A model generated the notes under the pieces. That model had not been told where the DNA came from and searched no databases. It was given only the letters and a program-made list of their open reading frames with translations. Positions 32,717 through 41,129 of a DNA stretch of 43,625 nt are shown here, in pieces (the first letter of the stretch is position 1; the number at the start of each line of letters is the position of its first letter). This DNA is from an uncultured bacterium (GTDB lineage Bacteria; Verrucomicrobiota; Lentisphaeria; Oligosphaerales; Oligosphaeraceae): contig CACYQT010000022.1 in assembly GCA_902776645.1 (NCBI GenBank), forward strand, positions 1-43,625, in the 5' to 3' direction. The position numbers and the translations under genes were made by a program.

Positions 32717-32794
32717 CCACTAACCGCTAACCACCGGCCGCGCAGGAGCGCAGCCCTCCCGACTAACCACTAACCACTAATCACTAACCACTAA
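32717..32794 (+). repeat. 7-bp tandem array (CCACTAA)n split by a family 1 repeat
   Basis: CCACTAA and CCGCTAA at 32717-32730, then after an insertion three CCACTAA and one TCACTAA at 32767-32794. Because the unit is 7 bases and each copy contains TAA, the array closes all three forward frames. It ends two bases before the ATG of the next gene, which has no Shine-Dalgarno sequence. Confidence 0.85.
32738..32760 (+). repeat. Stop-anchored GC-rich repeat, family 1 (inserted in the 7-bp array)
   Basis: CCGCGCAGGAGCGCAGCCCT, ending in CCC, matches the copies at 16889-16915 and 23228-23247. It interrupts the 7-bp array and lies 22 bases past the stop of the 958-residue gene. Confidence 0.65.
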
Positions 32795-32795
32795 A

Positions 32796-35495
32796 ATGTC
32801 CATCCCACTCCCCCAACATCCCCGCCCCGATTTCGAACGCAAAGAATGGCTCAACCTCAACGGAACCTGGAAATTCAAATTCGACAAGGAAAACGTCGGC
32901 AAGAAAGAAGCCTGGTTCAATTCGGACGACTTCCCGCTGGACATTCTCGTCCCCTTCGGCTGGGGCTCCCCGCTGTCCGGCGTGAAAGACGAAGCGGACT
33001 ACGGCTGGTATCGAAAAGCCATCACGATTCCTGAGGAATGGAAAGGGAAACGCGTGTTTCTTGTCGTCGGAGCGTCCGACTGGATCACGGAAGGCTGGTT
33101 CGACGGCGCCCCCGTCGGCTTCCATGAAGGTGGCTACACGCCCTTCGAATTTGAATTGACGCATCTTGTCAAATGGGGCGTCGAACAGAAAATCACCATC
33201 CGCGCGGAAGACACCACCTTGCGGAGCGCCGATTCGCCCAGCGCCTACGCGCTCTTCGGCAAGCAGGGCTACGGCAACGTCAACGGCATCTGGCAGACCG
33301 TCTATCTCGAGGCCCGCCCGGACGTTTACATGGACACCGTCCATCTGATTCCAGACATCGACAAAAGGTCCGTCACGGCGAAAATCACGTTGGACTCCCC
33401 TGCGAAGCAACCTGCGCTGGCGACCATCCAGTTCAAGAAGGAGGACCGCAAGGCGCCTGCGTTCGCGTTGATCAAGCCCGGGCAACAATCAGTCGAATTC
33501 GAAATCCCCTTCGAAGCCATCAAATTGTGGGATTTGGATAATCCCTATCTCTATGAAGTCCAAGCTGTTCTGACGTATGGCAACAATAACGAGGACCGCA
33601 TTTCAACATATTTCGGCATGCGGAAAGTCTCCGTCACAAAGATGCCCGGAACAGGCTATCCGTACGTCGCCCTCAACAACAAGCCGATCTATCTGCAGCT
33701 GACATTAGACCAGTCGTATCATCCGGAAGGCTACTACACCTTCCCGTCCGACGAATTCATGAAGAATGAAATCATGATCTCCAAGAAGCTCGCGCTTTCG
33801 GGCAACCGTGTCCACATCAAAGTGGAAATCCCGCGCAAGCTCTATTGGGCGGACAAGCTCGGCCTGCTCATCATGGCGGACGTGCCGAATTCATGGGGCC
33901 AGCCCACGCAGCAGATGTTCGCCGCGTCCGAATTCGCCATGCGCGAAATGCTCAAACGCGACATGAACCACCCCTGCATCTTCAGCTGGGTCCTCTACAA
34001 TGAGACATGGGGCCTCTTCACGGATTGGACGGAAGGCGGTGAAAAACGCCGCAAGTACCTCCCGCAGACGCAACAACAGGTCGCGCGGATGGTCCGTCTC
34101 GCAAAATCGCTCGATCCGTCGCGCCTTGAGGAGGACAATTCCCCCTGCAATAACGACCACGTCGTCACGGATATCAACACATGGCATTCCTATCTGCCTG
34201 GCTACGATTGGGAAAAGCGCATCCATGACTTCTGCGAATCCACCTTCGAAGGCTCCACGTGGAACTACATCAGCGGCCATTGCCAGACGAACGCCCCGAT
34301 GTTCAACAGCGAATGCGGAAATGTCTGGGGATACGCAGGTTCCACAGGCGATGTCGATTGGTCATGGGACTACCACATGATGATGAACGCCTTCCGCCGC
34401 CATCCGAAATGCGCTGGCTGGCTCTACACGGAGCACCATGACGTCTGCAACGAATGGAACGGCTACGTCCGCTTCGACCGCACGGCGAAATACACGGGCA
34501 TCGAACAGATCTTCCCCGGCATGTCGCTCAACGACTTGCATGCGGACGCCTATCTGTCATTGGACAGCGAACTCTGCCGCAGTTTCGCCGTCGGCGCCAA
34601 ATGCCCTGTCCCGCTGTTCATCTCTCTTACCACTGATAAATATATGGACCGCAAACTCACCGTCAGCGCTGTCGTCCGCTATTGGGACGAACAAGGCAAG
34701 TTGACGGAAGTTCCTGTCAATGAAACGGTTGTCATTGAGAAAGCAACCGCCTGGATGCACGCTGATCTTGGAACAGTCAATGTCCAATTGCCAAATATTC
34801 CCGCCGTCGGCGCGATTTGCTTCTCCGTCAAGAACGGCGCGAAAATCATCGCCCGCAACTTCACGACATTCGTGACCGTCGCGGAAAAAGCGGCGAAGGA
34901 CGGCGTCATCCGCGTCGCTCCGAAGGACTTCACGAAGGCCAAATGGTCGCAGAAGCAATGGAATATCTTCGACGGCCTGAAAGTCAACGGCGCTGGCAAG
35001 GGCTTCTTCGAATATGAATTCAAACTGCCCGCCAAGGCGAACAAGGCCGCCGTCTTCCGCGCGGAAATCTCCGCCAAACGCTTGAACGGCAAGGATATCG
35101 AAAATGACAAGGTCGGAACCGTCGATATGGACCACATGCTCGGCAAGGGCTTCCACGACCCCAGCAAGAACGCGAACTCCTATCCAATGACCGACACGGA
35201 TTGCTGGAGCGGCACGCTTCGCGTCTACGCCAACGGCAAACTCGTCCACACCAACGCCCTGCCGGACGATCCGGCCGACCACCGCGGCATCCTGTCGTGG
35301 TTCGCGCAGCCGCATGACCGCAAGCTCAACGAAGCGGGCTCCTACGGCTATCTTGTCGAAGCCGCCATTCCCGAGGAAATCATCGCCAAAGCGAAAGGCA
35401 AGCTCACGATCCGTCTGGAAACGGACGACCACGGCCTCGCCATCTACGGCGCCAAATTCGGCCGCTTCCCGTTGGACCTCACCCTTTCCTTTTAA
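32796..35495 (+). CDS. Glycoside hydrolase family 2 enzyme (beta-galactosidase/glucuronidase type)
   Basis: An 899-residue GH2 protein. The order is sugar-binding sandwich (LNGTWKFKFD to about 170, with GWYRKAITIPEEW and GNVNGIWQTVYLE), an Ig-like domain, then the TIM barrel with KVEIPRKLYWADKLGLLIMADVP. The acid/base is E403 in WVLYNETWG and the nucleophile E506 in MFNSECGN. A further 300-residue C-terminal region continues past the barrel and includes a jelly-roll-like end. There is no signal peptide, so it should act in the cytoplasm on imported oligosaccharide. It probably cleaves a beta-linked galactoside, glucuronide or related sugar. The ATG follows a tandem repeat without a visible ribosome binding site. 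Confidence 0.88.
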   Translation: MSIPLPQHPRPDFERKEWLNLNGTWKFKFDKENVGKKEAWFNSDDFPLDILVPFGWGSPLSGVKDEADYGWYRKAITIPEEWKGKRVFLVVGASDWITEGWFDGAPVGFHEGGYTPFEFELTHLVKWGVEQKITIRAEDTTLRSADSPSAYALFGKQGYGNVNGIWQTVYLEARPDVYMDTVHLIPDIDKRSVTAKITLDSPAKQPALATIQFKKEDRKAPAFALIKPGQQSVEFEIPFEAIKLWDLDNPYLYEVQAVLTYGNNNEDRISTYFGMRKVSVTKMPGTGYPYVALNNKPIYLQLTLDQSYHPEGYYTFPSDEFMKNEIMISKKLALSGNRVHIKVEIPRKLYWADKLGLLIMADVPNSWGQPTQQMFAASEFAMREMLKRDMNHPCIFSWVLYNETWGLFTDWTEGGEKRRKYLPQTQQQVARMVRLAKSLDPSRLEEDNSPCNNDHVVTDINTWHSYLPGYDWEKRIHDFCESTFEGSTWNYISGHCQTNAPMFNSECGNVWGYAGSTGDVDWSWDYHMMMNAFRRHPKCAGWLYTEHHDVCNEWNGYVRFDRTAKYTGIEQIFPGMSLNDLHADAYLSLDSELCRSFAVGAKCPVPLFISLTTDKYMDRKLTVSAVVRYWDEQGKLTEVPVNETVVIEKATAWMHADLGTVNVQLPNIPAVGAICFSVKNGAKIIARNFTTFVTVAEKAAKDGVIRVAPKDFTKAKWSQKQWNIFDGLKVNGAGKGFFEYEFKLPAKANKAAVFRAEISAKRLNGKDIENDKVGTVDMDHMLGKGFHDPSKNANSYPMTDTDCWSGTLRVYANGKLVHTNALPDDPADHRGILSWFAQPHDRKLNEAGSYGYLVEAAIPEEIIAKAKGKLTIRLETDDHGLAIYGAKFGRFPLDLTLSF

Positions 35496-35503
35496 TACGA
35501 ATC

Positions 35504-36538
35504 ATGATTGAGCTTCAGTCCCCTGCAAACGGCGAGACCGTTTCCATACTGACGGATATCCAGAAGGATTTCATCCGCAACCGTTCCTTTGAAAAGCTTC
35601 GGGCCAACGACGAGGAACTCGTCGATTGGCTCGGCCTCAAGCAGAACATGGAAGGCGAGAATTCCGCCCCCCTGCCGATTGAATTCAAATGGACGTCGGA
35701 CGACAAGTCCAGACTCAATTTCGTCCTGCAGATCGCGACGGATCGTTCGTTCGAACATCCTGTGCGGCGGATACTTGCGCGAAAACAAGAAGCTTCCGTC
35801 TTCAACCTTGAAAACGGTCGTCAGTACTTCTGGCGTGTCTTCATCGAAGACACGCCGCCGGACGACGCGGAAGTCCGCTCCTTCCAGACGGCCATGGATA
35901 TCCCGCGATGGATTTTCATCGACGGCTGCACGAACGTCCGCGACTGCGGCTGCTGGATGACCGCCTCCGGCCGCCGAATCAAGCAGGGCCTCCTCTATCG
36001 AGGCTCCGAATTCAACCGCCACCATGCCGTCACGCCCGCCGGGCGCTACGCGCTCGTCCATGACCTCCATCTGAAAACGGACATCGATATCCGCGGCACA
36101 ACGGAAATCCATGACGGCTTCGTGCCGCCGCTGGACGAGAACGGCATCAAATGGGTCAACATCACCGTTGAGCCATATGGCGAAATCGACAAGCCGATAT
36201 GGCGCAAGCAATATCGCGAATACTTCACATTCCTTTCGAATCCAGATATTTATCCCGCATACTGCCACTGCTGGGGCGGTGCCGACCGCACGGGAACGAC
36301 CTCCTTCCTGCTCGGCGCCCTGCTCGGCATGTCAGACGAAGATTTGATTCTCGATTACGAACTGACCAGCTGCGCCATCTACGGTGCGCGCAAACGCAAC
36401 TTCAAGCTGTTCAACGACATGCTGAACGTCTTGGATCGATATCCGGGCGGCTCCTTCGCCGAAAAAGGGACGGCCTATCTCAAAGATATCGGCGTCGAAG
36501 ACAAATCATTGGACGCCATTCGTTCCATCTTTCTTTAA
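35504..36538 (+). CDS. Tyrosine-phosphatase-like protein with N-terminal FN3-like domain
   Basis: A 344-residue protein. Residues 1-130 form a fibronectin III-like sandwich (LQSPANGETVSI, IEFKWTSDDKSRLNFVLQIATD, YFWRVFIEDTPP). The C-terminal half is a cysteine phosphatase of the bacterial Tyr/Ser phosphatase type: NVRDCGCWMTASGRRIKQGLLYRGSE, a conserved RGTTEIHD-like segment and the P-loop C256-W-G-G-A-D-R262, matching C-x5-R. The GTNVRDLGG-like lead-in is typical of phosphatases that act on sugar- or inositol-phosphates or on phosphotyrosine. It lies 8 bases after the GH2 gene and 21 before the fucosidase, so it belongs to the glycan operon. Removal of phosphate from a sugar is a plausible role but unproven. 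Confidence 0.85.
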   Translation: MIELQSPANGETVSILTDIQKDFIRNRSFEKLRANDEELVDWLGLKQNMEGENSAPLPIEFKWTSDDKSRLNFVLQIATDRSFEHPVRRILARKQEASVFNLENGRQYFWRVFIEDTPPDDAEVRSFQTAMDIPRWIFIDGCTNVRDCGCWMTASGRRIKQGLLYRGSEFNRHHAVTPAGRYALVHDLHLKTDIDIRGTTEIHDGFVPPLDENGIKWVNITVEPYGEIDKPIWRKQYREYFTFLSNPDIYPAYCHCWGGADRTGTTSFLLGALLGMSDEDLILDYELTSCAIYGARKRNFKLFNDMLNVLDRYPGGSFAEKGTAYLKDIGVEDKSLDAIRSIFL

Positions 36539-36559
36539 TTCTTTTCAGGGAAACAATTC

Positions 36560-37789
36560 ATGCAAAAAGATACAACTTGGTTCAGAAACGCACGTTTTGG
36601 AATGTTCATCCACTGGGGCCTCTACTGCATACCGGGAGGCATCTGGGAAGGAAAGGAAATGCCATATATTGGCGAATGGATTCAATCATGCTTCCGCATT
36701 CCAAACGCCATCTACAGCCAATTAGCGAAAGAATTCAATCCAATTCATTTCAATGCGGATGAATGGATTTCAGCCGCCGCGCAGGCGGGCGTCCGCTACA
36801 TCGTCTTCACGACGAAGCATCATGAAGGCTTCGCCATGTACCACTCCCGTGTCAGCGACTTCAACATCTATGACGCGACGCCCTTCAAGCGGGATCCGCT
36901 CGCCGAACTCGCCGCTGCCTGCGAAAAATACGATGTGAAATTAGGAGTCTATTATTCCCATAATCTAGACTGGCATGAACCGAACGGCGGTGATCCCGGA
37001 CAGGACTGCCCGCAAAATGTCGGCGGCATGCCATGGGGCAACAACTGGGACTTTCCAGACCGTGAACACAAGAACTTCGACCAGTATTTCTACGACAAAT
37101 GCCTCCCGCAGCTCCGCGAAATCTTCACGAACTACGGTCGCATCAACACCCTGTGGTGCGACTGCCCGCAGCTGATGGCGAAAAAGTACTCCCAAGAGGT
37201 CTACGATCTAGTGACTGGATTGCAACCGTGGTGTCTCATCAACAGCCGTATTGGCAACGACTTGGGCGATTACGGAAGCATGGGGGACAACAAGCTGCCG
37301 GAAGGCTATCTGGACTTCCCCGCGGAATCTCCCGTCACGCTGAACGACACATGGGGCTTCAAGATAAAGGACACGAACTGGAAAACGCCGGAAACCGTCG
37401 CCAACCAGCTCGCCATGCTCGCGTCGCGCAACACGAACTACCTGCTGAACGTCGGTCCGCAACCGGACGGACGCCTCCCGCAGGCCGCCATGGACGTCTT
37501 CGCGAAGCTCGCGCCGTGGATGAAAACCGTCACGAACGCCGTCCACGACTGCAAGCCGAATCCGCTGAAATCGGAAGTCCCCTTCGGCTACTGCACGACC
37601 AGCGGCGACCAATTGAACGTATTCGTCCGCGACTGGGCGGAACAGCTTGTCATCCAGGATGTTCCGTCACAAGTCATCTCCGCCTCCGTGCCGTTCAAAC
37701 AAGACGGTTCCACGCTGACGCTCATGCCCGGTCCGCGGCCGGATTCGCTGCTGCCGCTCATCACCGTCAAGTTCCAGAACAATCTTTGA
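36560..37789 (+). CDS. Alpha-L-fucosidase, GH29
   Basis: A 409-residue GH29 enzyme without a signal peptide. The opening WFRNARFGMFIHWGLYCIPGG is typical, followed by the FTTKHHEGFAMYHS segment with the conserved His pair and a C-terminal beta-sandwich. The catalytic nucleophile is expected in the WFDG-type motif; here the place is LWCDCPQ with D201 flanked by two cysteines. The acid/base residue is not fixed in position across the family and is not assigned. It removes terminal alpha-L-fucose from glycans such as mucin or plant xyloglucan. The ribosome binding site is CAGGGAAA. Confidence 0.9.
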   Translation: MQKDTTWFRNARFGMFIHWGLYCIPGGIWEGKEMPYIGEWIQSCFRIPNAIYSQLAKEFNPIHFNADEWISAAAQAGVRYIVFTTKHHEGFAMYHSRVSDFNIYDATPFKRDPLAELAAACEKYDVKLGVYYSHNLDWHEPNGGDPGQDCPQNVGGMPWGNNWDFPDREHKNFDQYFYDKCLPQLREIFTNYGRINTLWCDCPQLMAKKYSQEVYDLVTGLQPWCLINSRIGNDLGDYGSMGDNKLPEGYLDFPAESPVTLNDTWGFKIKDTNWKTPETVANQLAMLASRNTNYLLNVGPQPDGRLPQAAMDVFAKLAPWMKTVTNAVHDCKPNPLKSEVPFGYCTTSGDQLNVFVRDWAEQLVIQDVPSQVISASVPFKQDGSTLTLMPGPRPDSLLPLITVKFQNNL

Positions 37790-37864
37790 CGCTTTGCGTT
37801 GGACGTGTATTTTACCATATAACATACTCTGTCACCAAAAAACCGCATCAACAACCATTCAACT

Positions 37865-40150
37865 ATGCGCTATTCCCTCAACGGCAAGTGGCGGCTCACA
37901 TCGCCGCAGAATTCCGTCTCGGTTCAGGCGGACGTTCCAGGAAACATCGAACTCGATCTCTTCCGCCACGGCCTCGAACCGGAGCCTTTCTACGGCGAAA
38001 ATTCCAAAGCATATCGCAAATACGCCTGCCATGACTGGTTGTACGAACGGACATTCACAACGCCTGACGGCTTCACAGGCCATGTCACGCTTGCCTTCGA
38101 CGCCATTGACTGCTTCGCGGATATCGTTCTCAACGGCGAAAAAATCGGTTCCACCGACAACGCGTTCATTCCATGGAAATTTGACGTAACTCTCAAGGCT
38201 CCAGGCGAAAAGAACACGTTGCAGGTCTTTTTGCATTCGTCCGAAAAGGTCTCCCGCAACATGCCGGACGAATTCGCCGCCATCAATCACATGCCCGAAG
38301 CCTCCGCCAACCTGTGGTTGCGCAAACCCGCCCATTCCTTCGGATGGGACATCGCGCCGAAATTCAATCTCGGCGGCATCTGGCGGCAGGTCTATCTTGA
38401 AAAAGAGACGGAAGAAGCGACCATCGACGAACTGTGGCTGCGCACAGGAAGCGCCTCGCCGGACATGGCCAGCGCCGAAATCTACTATCGTTTCCATACG
38501 GAACTTCCTTATCTGGAAGGCTTAACGATCCATATCAGCGGTGACTGCGGCGACTCGCATTTCGAATCGGACAACCATGTCTATGCGAATTTCGGCCACG
38601 CGGGATTCCGTGTCCCGAATCCAAAGCTTTGGGCGCCATTCGGTTACGGCGAACCAAACCTCTACAACATCCATGCGGAGCTCCGCTGGCACGGCCGCGT
38701 CGTCGGCCAGAAGGACATCCGCGCGGGATTCCGCACGGTCGAACTGGACCGCAGCGACATCAACGTCGCGGGAACAGGCTGGTTCCGCTTCAAAGTCAAC
38801 GGCCAGCCGATCCGCGCCGTCGGTTCCAACTGGGTTCCCGCGGACGCCTTCCATTCGCAGGATACGAAACGCGTCGTTCCAATTCTAAAGCTCTTCACGG
38901 AATGCAACTGCAATATGATTCGCTGTTGGGGCGGAGGCGTTTACGAAGACGACGAATTTTTCGACTACTGCGATGAACACGGCCTGCTCGTCTGGCAGGA
39001 TTTCATGTTCTCCGGCCATAAGTATCCGCAGGACGCGGCGTTTCTTGATGCCGTGAAGCGCGAAGCGGAGGCCATCGTCCGCAAGTTGCGCCATCACACG
39101 TCATTGGCCATCTGGTGCGGCGACAACGAGTGCGACCAAAAGTACTTAGGCCACCGCGAAGATCCACGCCAGAACAAAATCAACCGCGTCGTCCTGCCGG
39201 AAGTCCTGTCCCGCATGGATCCGACGCGTCCCTATCTGCCAAGCTCCCCCTATCTTTCCGACAAGGCGTTTGAATTCGCCGATCTCCGTAATACTGGGGC
39301 ACTTACGTTGCTTATGCCCGAACGCCATCTGTGGGGCTCGCGCGAAAACTTCCGCCAGCCGTTCTATACGGACTGCATGGCGAAATTCGTCAGCGAAATG
39401 GGCTGGCATGGCTGCCCCGCCCTGTCGTCGCTGCAAAAATACATTTCGCCCGAACATCTTCATCTCGACCATATCGATCTGCTGGATCCGCAGATGGCCC
39501 ACCACGCATCCTGCCCATGGGACGTCAGCGGATTGCGCGGCCGCAACCAGATCATGCCGTTGCAGAACGACGAATACTTCACGGATCCGCCGCAGGATTT
39601 CGCGAATTTCGTTCTTGCCAGCCAAATCCATCAGGCGGAAGCATTTAAGTACATCGTTGAACACTACCGTCTCGCGCAAGACTGCGGCGGCATCCTCTGG
39701 TGGAACGTCATGGACTGCTGGCCACAACTCTCCGACGCCGTTGTCGATTACTATTTCAAACGCAAACTGGCATTCTACTATCTGGCCCGTTCGCAGCAGC
39801 CGTTCGCCATCATCTGCTCGGACGTCGCCGGCCACGCCAGCAACATCATGGCCGTCAACGATTCGTCAACGGCCATGAAAGGCACGTTTGAAATAAAGGA
39901 CGCCGAAACAGGCAACATCCTTCTGCAAGGCGCCATCGACGTATCGCCGCGTTCGCAACGGCAGCTTGGCCGTCTCCGCAACGTCCGCGCCCTCAACGCC
40001 TTGTGGCTCATCACATGGACGACACAAGATGGCAGTGGCGCCAATCATTTCTTCGCAGGCAACCGCGTCATGTCCTACGAATGGTACAAGTCGCTGCTGC
40101 CCGCCATCGCCAAGCTCGACAACTCGTTCTCTATTGAATCTTTACAATAA
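37865..40150 (+). CDS. Beta-mannosidase-like GH2 enzyme
   Basis: A 761-residue GH2 protein of the beta-mannosidase subfamily. The N-terminal sandwich (LNGKWRLTS, VPGNIELDLF, YERTFTTPDGF) leads to WGGGVYEDDEFFDYCDEHGLLVWQDFMF, the most characteristic stretch of beta-mannosidases. The acid/base is E422 in IWCGDNECDQ and the nucleophile E511 in KFVSEMGW. The C-terminal part ends in a short strand-rich domain with GGILWWNVMDCWPQLSDAVVDYYF, also typical. No signal peptide, so it is cytoplasmic. It would remove beta-linked mannose, for example from N-glycan cores or mannans. The ATG has no strong ribosome binding site. Confidence 0.9.
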   Translation: MRYSLNGKWRLTSPQNSVSVQADVPGNIELDLFRHGLEPEPFYGENSKAYRKYACHDWLYERTFTTPDGFTGHVTLAFDAIDCFADIVLNGEKIGSTDNAFIPWKFDVTLKAPGEKNTLQVFLHSSEKVSRNMPDEFAAINHMPEASANLWLRKPAHSFGWDIAPKFNLGGIWRQVYLEKETEEATIDELWLRTGSASPDMASAEIYYRFHTELPYLEGLTIHISGDCGDSHFESDNHVYANFGHAGFRVPNPKLWAPFGYGEPNLYNIHAELRWHGRVVGQKDIRAGFRTVELDRSDINVAGTGWFRFKVNGQPIRAVGSNWVPADAFHSQDTKRVVPILKLFTECNCNMIRCWGGGVYEDDEFFDYCDEHGLLVWQDFMFSGHKYPQDAAFLDAVKREAEAIVRKLRHHTSLAIWCGDNECDQKYLGHREDPRQNKINRVVLPEVLSRMDPTRPYLPSSPYLSDKAFEFADLRNTGALTLLMPERHLWGSRENFRQPFYTDCMAKFVSEMGWHGCPALSSLQKYISPEHLHLDHIDLLDPQMAHHASCPWDVSGLRGRNQIMPLQNDEYFTDPPQDFANFVLASQIHQAEAFKYIVEHYRLAQDCGGILWWNVMDCWPQLSDAVVDYYFKRKLAFYYLARSQQPFAIICSDVAGHASNIMAVNDSSTAMKGTFEIKDAETGNILLQGAIDVSPRSQRQLGRLRNVRALNALWLITWTTQDGSGANHFFAGNRVMSYEWYKSLLPAIAKLDNSFSIESLQ

Positions 40151-40165
40151 ATCAAAGGGGAAGCC

Positions 40166-41026
40166 ATGAAAAAACTCACACTGCTTTTACTGGTTTGTTT
40201 CGCCACCATCTGCCTTGCGCAGAACAAGATTCCCGCCATCATCACGAAGCCCGGCGCGCTGGATGCCATCAAAGGCCATGTCCAAGGCGCATGTTGCTCC
40301 GCCGAAGCCATTTACCTCTCCCATATTGACGGAATCTTCAAACTCGACTGGGACGGCAACGTCCTCAAACACGTCACGCTTCCGCGTCATACAGGCGACA
40401 TCTGCTACTACAAAGGCCGCATCTACGACTCCCTCTCCAATCCGCAAGGCTTCAATCTCATGGTGCTCGATGACGACCTCAACATCGTCGGCAAATACAA
40501 ATTTCCCGGCGGCGATGGCGCAACCATCCTCAACGACGTTCTTTACATCGGAACAGGCCCCTGCCCGTCGCAGCCCCACCGCTACAGCAGCATCTCCACA
40601 TTCGATTTGAACCGCATCAAAAAGGCCGAAACCGAGCAACCGAAGGATGGCGCCGCCATCAGCTTGGGCAACACTTTCCTCAAAAAAATGACGCTCGACT
40701 ACGGCTCCGAAACGTTCTACGGCGTGCAGGACTTCGCCAACGACGGCAAATACATCTACGCCATGTTCTACGCGGCCAACGGCGGCGATCCATGCGTCAT
40801 TCTCACACCGGACCTGAAAGTCGTCAAAACCATTCCGTTCGACGCCTCCACAGGCTTCGACTTCCTGCCGCCGTCCCGTAACCATGGCAAGAATCCGCGT
40901 TTCTTCCGTGTCAGGCATTATGGCGGTGACTGGCGTAAACAGAACCCGAAGACGCAGCCCGCGCAAGTCCGCATCGACTTCTTTGAAGTCGTCGACGGCA
41001 AATTCATCAACATCACGGCGGAATAA
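40166..41026 (+). CDS. Secreted beta-propeller-like protein, paralogue 1 (286 aa)
   Basis: Begins with a signal peptide (MKKLTLLLLVCFATICLAQ, cleavage near AQ|NK) behind AAAGGGGAAG. The mature part consists of repeated strand pairs that look like blades of a beta-propeller: GACCSAEAIYLSHIDGIFKLDWDGNVLKHV, GDICYYKGRIYDSL, FNLMVLDDDLNIVGKY and GATILNDVLYIGTG. The C-terminal DPCVILTPDLKVVKTI and TGFDFLPPSRNHGKN segments are shared with the next gene, over which the two are clearly homologous. No enzyme family recognised; a surface or periplasmic binding role in the glycan operon is possible. It carries an insert of about 20 residues (DLNRIKKAETEQPKDGAA) that is absent from its neighbour. Confidence 0.8.
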   Translation: MKKLTLLLLVCFATICLAQNKIPAIITKPGALDAIKGHVQGACCSAEAIYLSHIDGIFKLDWDGNVLKHVTLPRHTGDICYYKGRIYDSLSNPQGFNLMVLDDDLNIVGKYKFPGGDGATILNDVLYIGTGPCPSQPHRYSSISTFDLNRIKKAETEQPKDGAAISLGNTFLKKMTLDYGSETFYGVQDFANDGKYIYAMFYAANGGDPCVILTPDLKVVKTIPFDASTGFDFLPPSRNHGKNPRFFRVRHYGGDWRKQNPKTQPAQVRIDFFEVVDGKFINITAE

Positions 41027-41030
41027 GGAG

Positions 41031-41054
41031 GTAACGACGGCGTCCCGCCGTTGG
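41031..41054 (+). repeat. Stop-anchored GC-rich repeat, family 2
   Basis: GTAACGACGGCGTCCCGCCG and TTGG follow the stop codon of paralogue 1 after four bases. This is nearly identical to copy A at 19101-19124. Confidence 0.75.
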
Positions 41055-41129
41055 TTGAGGAGGGCTGCCTACGCGATATCCCGAACGGTAACACATACCT
41101 TCATCAACTGAAACGTCACTGAAACAATC

